In this document: positions 15,659 to 22,824 of the stretch, piece after piece
Layout: the number at the start of each line of letters is the position of its first letter
Numbering within the stretch: the stretch's first letter is position 1
Assembly (NCBI RefSeq): GCF_014529935.1
Contig: NZ_JACVFC010000001.1
Location: 868,001-932,000 of the forward strand
DNA: 64,000 nt
Source: Chitinophaga qingshengii
Lineage (GTDB): Bacteria > Bacteroidota > Bacteroidia > Chitinophagales > Chitinophagaceae
Reading direction: 5' to 3'
Notes under the pieces: generated by a model
The model's input: the letters and a program-made list of their open reading frames with translations, nothing else
What the model was told of the DNA's origin: nothing
Database searches by the model: none
Made by a program: the position numbers and the translations under genes

Positions 15659-16321
15659 TCAATAAGCCAATCTTATAATTTTCTTTTCAATAGCATATTT
15701 TAACAAGCCAATCGTCGACCGGATACCTAGTTTTTGTTTCATATCCTGTCTGATCTTTTCGATGGACCGTACGCTCAGGAAAATCTCATCCGCAATTTCC
15801 TTGTTGCTCTTTTCCTCCCATAGCAGTTGCAGGATCTTCTTTTCCCGGTCATCCAGCGTCATCAAACTACAGGCGGAAGACACGCTTGCACTATGCTGCC
15901 TGTTCAGGTACAAGGCTTCCGTAAAAAGCTTATTACGGTACAGCTTACCATTGGAAACCGCTATGATGGCCCGAAGCACTTCTTCCGGATCATCCATTGT
16001 GGAAATATAACCATGTATACCCAGGTCCAGCAAATCACTGATCAGGCCAACATCAACAGGCCAGGACAGCACCAGAATCCTGATTCCGGGATACTTACTC
16101 CTGATGGCGTCCAAAGTTTCCATGACATTCCGCTGATCGACAAACAGGTCTGTTAACAGTACATTCGCCGAATGAACATCTAACTTCCTGAGAAGATCAA
16201 ACAATTCTGATGCATGAAAACTAACACGGATGTTATCCTGATCTTCCAGATAATTTTTGAACACCTTACTAAATAACGTGTGTTCATTAAACAGGGCTAC
16301 ATTAATAGGATTTGTTGACAT
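15659..16321 (-). CDS. NarL/LuxR-family response regulator with atypical receiver domain
   Basis: A 220-residue regulator. The C-terminal LuxR helix-turn-helix is clear (DDREKKILQLLWEEKSNKEI, LSVRSIEKIRQDMKQKLGI). The receiver half keeps D58 as possible phospho-acceptor, but the acidic pair is weakened to N12-E13 and the conserved lysine is a threonine, T108 (GYISTMDDPEE). The other NarL-type regulator in this window (53178-53819) has K108 at the same position. This suggests phosphorylation-independent or altered signalling. No kinase gene is adjacent. It lies upstream of the decarboxylase-mutase-monooxygenase genes in the same direction and may control them. Local base composition is AT-rich: 18 G+C in 15661-15720. 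Confidence 0.85.
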   Translation of the reverse strand: MSTNPINVALFNEHTLFSKVFKNYLEDQDNIRVSFHASELFDLLRKLDVHSANVLLTDLFVDQRNVMETLDAIRSKYPGIRILVLSWPVDVGLISDLLDLGIHGYISTMDDPEEVLRAIIAVSNGKLYRNKLFTEALYLNRQHSASVSSACSLMTLDDREKKILQLLWEEKSNKEIADEIFLSVRSIEKIRQDMKQKLGIRSTIGLLKYAIEKKIIRLAY

Positions 16322-16386
16322 AGGTTAAATATTGAGAGGTTCTGACGATAGTATACCGGGTAACAAAAACGTATTGGGTTGTATTT

Positions 16387-16575
16387 TTAAAGCAACGATT
16401 TAATCCTCCGGGTAAAATATTCCATGTTTACCGGTCCGATCCAGACAGGACAGGTCATCTGGGGCATGATGATTTCAACTATCTGAAAACCAATTTTTTG
16501 AAAATTACTTTTATTTTTAAAGACATCGTTTACATCCATACATATACGTTCTTTTTTTTGTAATTTAGAGCTCAT
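16387..16575 (-). CDS. Possible small protein, 50-62 residues, unknown
   Basis: An open frame of 62 codons (ATG 16575, or 50 codons from ATG 16539, MDVNDVFKNKSNFQKIG). The C-terminal half is mildly hydrophobic with PQMTCPVWIGPVN and a basic tail. It resembles no family I recognise. It lies 65 bases upstream of the atypical response regulator on the same strand. It may be a small regulatory or precursor peptide gene of the inserted segment, or simply a chance open frame; support is position only. Confidence 0.35.
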   Translation of the reverse strand: MSSKLQKKERICMDVNDVFKNKSNFQKIGFQIVEIIMPQMTCPVWIGPVNMEYFTRRIKSLL

Positions 16576-16747
16576 TTTCCCTGTCTGTTTTTAATTTAAT
16601 TGTTCAACTAATGACCTTAAAATATAACAATAGTTTATCTGAATATTCCCGTATACCGGGCGATTTTCCCCGCTGTTTTCCATACATTTTTCAGACAACT
16701 ATGCCTATCCACCACGGCCTCGTGTAAAAATAGCCGTACTCAAGAAA

Positions 16748-18220
16748 ATGACCATGCAGTCCTGGAATGATATTATCAACATAGCCCTGTTGGGTACCGC
16801 CAAGAAGCAGCCGGATACCGGCAGTTTGCCCGGACCCTTACAGGTGGCGGCCCGGGAGGTATTCACCAACCCGGATACCGACCGGGAAGAACAGTTCCTG
16901 CAACTGGCCTCGCTGGTTTTTAACTACCGGCAAAGCGGCGCGATGGCGGTAGACGGCGGTGTAAGTACCATGACGGTCTGCCCGCCGGAGACCAAATCCT
17001 ATTGCAGCGCTACTGCCGTGCAGGCGCTGAACCATACGCTGGACAGCGAAAACATACCGCTGCTGACGCTTTGGCTGGAACTATGCGCCCGCAATAATCA
17101 ATTGCTTCCTCCCGAATACCTGCCGCGTATACTGGAAAATGCCAGCCGGCATAAAGCGCTGCGCAACCTCGCTGCAGCATGCTGCGGCAAACGTGGTGAA
17201 TGGCTGGCACAGTTCAACCGCGAATGGAACTTCTCCGTAGCGGTAGATACTACCGAAGACATGTGGGAAAACGGCACCACCGCACAAAGACTGGAAGCGC
17301 TCACCCGCCTGCGGCGCGAACAACCGGCACATGCCCGCACTCTCCTGCAGGTGACCTGGCCACAGGAAAGCGCGGCCATAAAAGCGGAACTGTTGGGCGC
17401 CCTCGCCACCAATATCAGCCTGGATGACGCCCCCTGGCTGGAAAGCCTGTTGGCTGAAAAAAGTAAACAGGTAAAAGAAGCTACCCTGACGCTGCTCAAA
17501 AAAATCGCCGGCAGTGACCTGCATGAACAATACTGGCTGCTGCTGGAAAAAGCGATCCAGGTCAACAAAGGTAAAGTGACCGTCACTGCAGCGATTCCGC
17601 CGGATGCCGAGATCTTTAAAACCGGTATCGATAAACTCAGCAACAATGCCCGGGTATCGGACGATGAATACATCCTGTCACAACTGGTAGCCCTGGTACA
17701 CCCCAGGGTATGGGAAACGCACCTCAATGCATCATTTGAAGAAGTGGTGGACCTGTTTCACCACCAGAAAGCGCTGAAACCTTTTGCACCCGCGCTGGCG
17801 CAGGCCATTGCCTGGTTCGGTGATGGTAAAAGGGCGCTTTCGTTTGTGCAGCACAGTGATACTTTCCATATGACGCTGCTGCCCCTGCTGCCATCAGACC
17901 AGCAGGATACCTACCTCCTCCAGCACTTCGATGCCCACAGCAACCTGGTGATGAACTATGTGGGGCAACTGCAGCAGGTATGGAGCGAAGAGCTGGCGAT
18001 GAAGATATTCCGGTTTTGCGCCAAAAATCCGTATACCTATTCCCAGCGGACCATGGGCGATTTCATTGCGCTCATCCCCTCCTCGGTGAAATCTGCCCTG
18101 GATGACGTCACTACGGAGAATGAAACCTACCAGACCTACTGGAAATCTATTTCCCTTCACCTGGTCGGCCTTTTACAGATCAAAACATTTATACAACAAT
18201 CCTTTTCAAAAAACAGCTAA
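16748..18220 (+). CDS. DUF5691 family protein (helical-repeat type)
   Basis: A 490-residue cytoplasmic protein. The start ...WNDIINIALLGTAKK is the L-x-G-T signature of DUF5691 proteins, and the remainder is almost all helical with HEAT-like stretches (for example RLEALTRLRREQP, LLGALATNISLDDAPWLESLL, VKEATLTLLKKIAG). No catalytic motif is visible. Such repeats usually bind proteins. In other genomes it stands directly after the SWIM zinc finger gene and before a MoxR ATPase; here the SWIM gene is 4.9 kb upstream and the MoxR gene follows after 13 bases. Start may be ATG 16748 or 16754. Confidence 0.85.
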   Translation: MTMQSWNDIINIALLGTAKKQPDTGSLPGPLQVAAREVFTNPDTDREEQFLQLASLVFNYRQSGAMAVDGGVSTMTVCPPETKSYCSATAVQALNHTLDSENIPLLTLWLELCARNNQLLPPEYLPRILENASRHKALRNLAAACCGKRGEWLAQFNREWNFSVAVDTTEDMWENGTTAQRLEALTRLRREQPAHARTLLQVTWPQESAAIKAELLGALATNISLDDAPWLESLLAEKSKQVKEATLTLLKKIAGSDLHEQYWLLLEKAIQVNKGKVTVTAAIPPDAEIFKTGIDKLSNNARVSDDEYILSQLVALVHPRVWETHLNASFEEVVDLFHHQKALKPFAPALAQAIAWFGDGKRALSFVQHSDTFHMTLLPLLPSDQQDTYLLQHFDAHSNLVMNYVGQLQQVWSEELAMKIFRFCAKNPYTYSQRTMGDFIALIPSSVKSALDDVTTENETYQTYWKSISLHLVGLLQIKTFIQQSFSKNS

Positions 18221-18233
18221 ATCATTATATACC

Positions 18234-19313
18234 ATGTCTGACACCTTACGCCAACACGCAGAGGCCCTCTACGCCACCGAACTGGAAGAGCTGAAAAAGC
18301 AGGACAGCGGCAAACGACCGCATAACTGGCTGCTATCGCCACAAGCGGTAGTGACCTACCTGATCGGCGGTAAACTGAAAAACGGTTTTGAGGTGAGTCC
18401 GAAATATATCGGCAGTAAAAGACTGATGGAGATTGCCGTGGCTACCCTGGCCACCGATCGCGCCCTGTTATTATATGGTTTGCCCGGTACCGCCAAAAGC
18501 TGGGTAAGCGAACACCTGGCAGCCGCCATCAGCGGCGACTCTACCCGTATTGTACAAGGTACGGCCGGTACCAGCGAAGAAAGCATCCGTTACGGCTGGA
18601 ACTACGCACGGCTGCTGGCTGAAGGCCCCTCCCGTCAGGCGCTGGTGGAAACACCGGTGATGCGCGCCATGCAGGAAGGCAAGATCGCCCGTATAGAAGA
18701 GCTGACCCGTATCGGCGCAGACGTACAGGACACGCTGATCACCATCCTTTCTGAAAAAACACTGCCTATCCCGGAGTTGAACAGCGAAGTACAGGCAGCC
18801 AAAGGGTTTAACATTATCGCTACTGCCAACAACCGCGACAAAGGCGTGAACGACCTTTCCAGCGCTTTGAAACGCCGTTTTAATACCGTGATACTTCCTG
18901 TGCCTGGCACCATGGAAGAAGAAATTGACATCGTGAAGAGACGGGTGGAAAGTTTTGAGAAAGTGATGGAACTGCCCGCCGAAAAACCGGCGATGGAAGA
19001 AATCCGCCGTATCGTTACCATTTTCCGCGAACTGCGGAATGGGGTAACAGAAGACGGGAAAACCAAAATAAAATCACCCGGAGGCACGCTCAGTACAGCA
19101 GAAGCTATCTCTGTGGTAAACAATGGCCTGACGCTCGCCGCTTATTTCGGTGATGGCCGTCTGACTGCCGCCGACCTGGCTGCCGGTATTATTGGCGCCG
19201 TGGTGAAAGACCCGGTACAGGATAAACTGGTATGGCAGGAATACCTGGAAACTGTTGTCAAAACCCGCGATGAGTGGAAAGATGTGTACCGTGCCTGCCG
19301 CGATTTGCAATAA
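18234..19313 (+). CDS. MoxR-family AAA+ ATPase
   Basis: A 359-residue AAA+ ATPase. Walker A GLPGTAKS is at 82-89, a Walker B-like IARIEE at 151-156, sensor 1 ATANN at 196-200 and the arginine-finger region ALKRRF at 211-216. MoxR ATPases work as hexamers with VWA-domain partners to remodel or insert metal into target proteins. A VWA gene lies two genes downstream. The frame is open back to 18102 inside the DUF5691 gene, but ATG 18234 (MSDTLRQHAE) follows that gene's stop by 13 bases and is preferred. The next gene starts 15 bases after its stop. Confidence 0.92.
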   Translation: MSDTLRQHAEALYATELEELKKQDSGKRPHNWLLSPQAVVTYLIGGKLKNGFEVSPKYIGSKRLMEIAVATLATDRALLLYGLPGTAKSWVSEHLAAAISGDSTRIVQGTAGTSEESIRYGWNYARLLAEGPSRQALVETPVMRAMQEGKIARIEELTRIGADVQDTLITILSEKTLPIPELNSEVQAAKGFNIIATANNRDKGVNDLSSALKRRFNTVILPVPGTMEEEIDIVKRRVESFEKVMELPAEKPAMEEIRRIVTIFRELRNGVTEDGKTKIKSPGGTLSTAEAISVVNNGLTLAAYFGDGRLTAADLAAGIIGAVVKDPVQDKLVWQEYLETVVKTRDEWKDVYRACRDLQ

Positions 19314-19328
19314 CCTAACTGAGTAATC

Positions 19329-21674
19329 ATGTCTGTTCATATACTTGGAATCCGGCATCATGGGCCCGGCTCCGCCAGAAACGTCAAAAATTTCCTGGAG
19401 GAGTTGCAACCCGATATTGTGCTGGTGGAAGGTCCGCCGGAAGCTGATGCCATTCTTCCCTGGGCCAGCCATGAAGCGTTGAAACCACCGGTGGCCATAC
19501 TGGTGTATCAGCCCGATGATCCACAGCATTCCTGCTTTTATCCGTTCGCCGAATACTCCCCCGAATGGCAGGCCATCGGCTATGCCCAGCGGCAGCATAT
19601 CCCCGTGCGGTTTATGGACCTGCCGCTGGCACATGTTTTTGCCATCGAGAAGGAAAAACGCGCCGCTGCCGAAGCTGCCCGCCGGCAACAGGAAGTTACC
19701 GGCGAACAACCCGATAGTTCAGCTGCCGTCGACGAAATCACGCCGCTGCAGGAAGCTTCGCTGAACGTAGACGATACGGAAGACATTCCGGCCCAACCGC
19801 TTACCCCCGCTACTTTCCGCCATGATCCTATCGCCTACCTGGCGCATGCTGCCGGGCATGACGACGGGGAAAGATGGTGGGAACATATGTTTGAATACCG
19901 GCAACAGGACGACCAGGTGTTCGACGCCGTGAGCGATGCCATGCAGGCTTTGCGGGAAGAACTACCCTCGCGCGACAGCCGCATGGAACAACAACGTGAA
20001 GCCTGGATGCGGAAAATGATCCGCCAGGCAGAAAAGGAAATGTTTACCCGCATTGCAGTGATCTGTGGCGCCTGGCACGCTCCCGCGCTTAAAAATATGC
20101 CGGCCCAGAAGGTCGACAACGATCTGCTGAAAGGGTTACCAAAAGTAAAAATAGACTGTACCTGGATACCGTGGACGTATAGCCGTTTAAGTTATGAAAG
20201 CGGTTATGGCGCCGGCGTACCTTCTCCGGGATGGTATCAGCATATCTGGGAACACCCGTCGGACGATGGCACCCGCTGGATGGCGCTGGTAGCCAAACTA
20301 TTCCGCGACCAGCAGAAAGATACCTCCGTAGCGCACGTACTGGAAGCAGTACGCCTCGCCAATGCCTTAACGTCGCTGCGGCAATATTCCCGTCCCGGGC
20401 TGGAAGAACTCAACGAAGCTACGCTCAGCGTATTATGCAACGGCGAAGATGTGCTGATGCAACTGATACGCGATGAACTGATTGTGAGCAACCGTATCGG
20501 ACAGGTACCCTCCGACATCCCTAAACCGCCGCTGCAGGCCGATATTGAGCGGTTGCAGAAAAGATTGCGGCTACCGCAGACAGCGGACTTTAAGGATTAT
20601 GTACTCGATTTGCGTAAAGACACAGACCTGGAACGCAGTATCCTGCTGCACCGGCTGCAACTGTTGGGCATCCGCTGGGGCGAACGCATGGAGACTTCCG
20701 GCAAAGGCACCTTTAAAGAACAATGGCGCCTGCAATGGGACCCGTCCTTTTCTGTAGATATCATTGAAAAAGGCAGTTGGGGTAATACCGTACTGGAAGC
20801 GGTTACCCAATACATCCTGGACGTTTCCGGCAAAACAGCCACGCTCCGGGAGGTTTGCCAGATGCTGGAATCCGCCCTGCCGGCAGAACTGCCGAAAGTA
20901 GTGGATGCGCTGATACTCCGGATCAACAATCTCGCAGCAGCTGCCGGTGATGTATTGCAGTTGCTGGAAGTGGTACCTTCCCTGGTGAACATCACCCGTT
21001 ATGGTAACGTGCGAAAAACAGATGCGGACCTGGTGATGAACATCGTAGAGAGTATGATCAGCCGCGTATGTATCAGTCTTCCGGCAGCCTGCACAGCCGT
21101 TAGTGAAGATGCCGCCCTGGAACTGCTGGAACAGTTTCAGGCCATGAACGATGCCATCAACCTGCTGCAACACACCGACCTTACCAGTGCCTGGACCGGG
21201 ACTTTAACCGCTATTTCGGGTAATAGTCAGTCGGCGCCGGTACTTGCCGGGTACGCTTCCCGCCTGTTGTTCGACTTTAAAATACTGGACAACGACGCCT
21301 TGTTCAACCGTTTCAGTATAGCCATGTCCGTTGCCAATGCTCCCGCCGTGACAGCAGCCTGGCTGGAAGGTTTTCTCAAAGGCAGCGGTACCCTCCTGCT
21401 GCTCGACGAAATCCTCTGGAACATGGTATGCAGTTGGGTAAGTCAGCTGGAAAATGATATTTTCATGCAGATATTGCCGTTATTACGCCGCACCTTTTCT
21501 AACTTTACCGCCCCGGAAAGGAAAAAACTGGGAGAAAAAGTACGAACAGGAAGCGACGGAAGTCCGGCCACCATCACGCTGGCTACCGGTGTAGATGATA
21601 GCCGGGCAGCTCTTGGCATCCCGGTAGTGATGAAGATGTTGGGATTTTTTCACCCTGAAAACCAGGCAGAATAA
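19329..21674 (+). CDS. DUF5682 family protein
   Basis: A 781-residue protein. The N-terminal region has the DUF5682 hallmarks IRHHGPGSARN and VLVEGPPEAD, and later CGAWHAPAL, resembling in layout the TraB/ChaN/erythromycin-esterase group of predicted metal-dependent enzymes with conserved histidines and glutamate. The remainder (about 280-781) is helical. It could be the enzymatic component of the cluster, but the reaction is unknown. Starts 15 bases after the MoxR gene, and its TAA stop overlaps the ATG of the VWA gene (TAATG at 21672-21676), showing tight coupling. Confidence 0.85.
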   Translation: MSVHILGIRHHGPGSARNVKNFLEELQPDIVLVEGPPEADAILPWASHEALKPPVAILVYQPDDPQHSCFYPFAEYSPEWQAIGYAQRQHIPVRFMDLPLAHVFAIEKEKRAAAEAARRQQEVTGEQPDSSAAVDEITPLQEASLNVDDTEDIPAQPLTPATFRHDPIAYLAHAAGHDDGERWWEHMFEYRQQDDQVFDAVSDAMQALREELPSRDSRMEQQREAWMRKMIRQAEKEMFTRIAVICGAWHAPALKNMPAQKVDNDLLKGLPKVKIDCTWIPWTYSRLSYESGYGAGVPSPGWYQHIWEHPSDDGTRWMALVAKLFRDQQKDTSVAHVLEAVRLANALTSLRQYSRPGLEELNEATLSVLCNGEDVLMQLIRDELIVSNRIGQVPSDIPKPPLQADIERLQKRLRLPQTADFKDYVLDLRKDTDLERSILLHRLQLLGIRWGERMETSGKGTFKEQWRLQWDPSFSVDIIEKGSWGNTVLEAVTQYILDVSGKTATLREVCQMLESALPAELPKVVDALILRINNLAAAAGDVLQLLEVVPSLVNITRYGNVRKTDADLVMNIVESMISRVCISLPAACTAVSEDAALELLEQFQAMNDAINLLQHTDLTSAWTGTLTAISGNSQSAPVLAGYASRLLFDFKILDNDALFNRFSIAMSVANAPAVTAAWLEGFLKGSGTLLLLDEILWNMVCSWVSQLENDIFMQILPLLRRTFSNFTAPERKKLGEKVRTGSDGSPATITLATGVDDSRAALGIPVVMKMLGFFHPENQAE

Positions 21675-22807
21675 TGGAAGAAAATATACGACGCTGGCGA
21701 CTGATCCTGGGAGGCGATAATAATGATGGAACTGCTTTTTCCCTCAACAAAACCGACCTTCAGGTAGACAAAACACTGGAAGCCTTATACGACAGTAACC
21801 GCAAAGGCGGGCTGGGGGCTTCTTCGCCCAACGTCAGCCGCTGGCTGGGCGATATCCGCAGTTATTTCCCGGCTTCCGTCGTACAGGTGATGCAGAAAGA
21901 CGCCCTCAAACGGCTCGATCTCACCGCCATGCTGCTGGAAAAGGAAATGCTGCAAAACGTGGAACCGGATGTACACCTGGTCGCCACCCTGATGACACTC
22001 AGCCGGGTGATCCCGGAGAAGACCAAAGACACCGCCCGGCAAGTGGTAAAAAAGGTAGTGGATGAACTGCTCAAAAAGTTGTCGCAACCCATGCAACAGG
22101 CCATTACAGGCAGTCTTAACCGGAGTGTGCGCAACCGGCGTCCCCGCCACAACGAAATCAACTGGGACCTGACCATCCGCAAAAATCTGCAACATTATCA
22201 ACCGGAATATAAAACCATTATACCGGAAACATTGGTAGGCTATGGCCGTAAAAGATCGGCACTGAAAGATGTGGTGTTATGCCTGGACCAGAGCGGCTCT
22301 ATGGGCACCTCCGTGGTATATTCCGGTATCTTCGGCGCCGTAATGGCCTCTATCCCGGCCGTACAAACGAAGATGGTGGTTTTCGATACGGCGGTAGCAG
22401 ATCTTACCGAAGAGCTGCAAGACCCGGTAGAACTGCTGTTTGGCGTACAGCTGGGCGGCGGCACCGATATTCACCTGGCCCTGCAATATTGCCAGCAGCT
22501 GATTACGCGGCCGGCAGATACCGTGCTGGTGGTGATCACCGACCTGTTTGAAGGCGGCGATGAAACCGGCATGCGCAAACGCTTTACCGACCTGGCCGCC
22601 AGCGGCGTACAGGTGGTGGTGTTGCTGGCCCTCAACGATGAGGGCGCGCCCTCATATGATCATGAAAATGCACAGTTCCTCGCCGGCCTCGGCATCCCGG
22701 TATTTGCCTGCACGCCAGACAAATTCCCTGATATGATGGCCATGGCCCTGAGCAAACAGGACATTGCCCAATGGGCTGCCAGAGAGGAAATTGTCCTGAA
22801 AAAATAA
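21674..22807 (+). CDS. VWA domain-containing protein (MoxR partner)
   Basis: A 377-residue protein. Residues 1-190 are helical; residues about 198-370 form a von Willebrand factor A domain with a complete metal site: D205-x-S207-x-S209 in LDQSGSMG, T264 in GGGTDIH, and D290 in VVITDLFEGG. Such domains bind a partner through Mg2+ and typically work with MoxR ATPases. No membrane segment or signal peptide, so it acts in the cytoplasm. One-base overlap with the DUF5682 stop; the DUF4132 gene follows after 17 bases. Confidence 0.92.
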   Translation: MEENIRRWRLILGGDNNDGTAFSLNKTDLQVDKTLEALYDSNRKGGLGASSPNVSRWLGDIRSYFPASVVQVMQKDALKRLDLTAMLLEKEMLQNVEPDVHLVATLMTLSRVIPEKTKDTARQVVKKVVDELLKKLSQPMQQAITGSLNRSVRNRRPRHNEINWDLTIRKNLQHYQPEYKTIIPETLVGYGRKRSALKDVVLCLDQSGSMGTSVVYSGIFGAVMASIPAVQTKMVVFDTAVADLTEELQDPVELLFGVQLGGGTDIHLALQYCQQLITRPADTVLVVITDLFEGGDETGMRKRFTDLAASGVQVVVLLALNDEGAPSYDHENAQFLAGLGIPVFACTPDKFPDMMAMALSKQDIAQWAAREEIVLKK

Positions 22808-22824
22808 GAACCTATTTAAGCCTT

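Noticed and set aside
11833..16747. A transposon or phage carrying the inserted genes
   Set aside because: No transposase, integrase, terminal inverted repeats or matching target duplication at both ends was found; only the left-edge duplication is seen.
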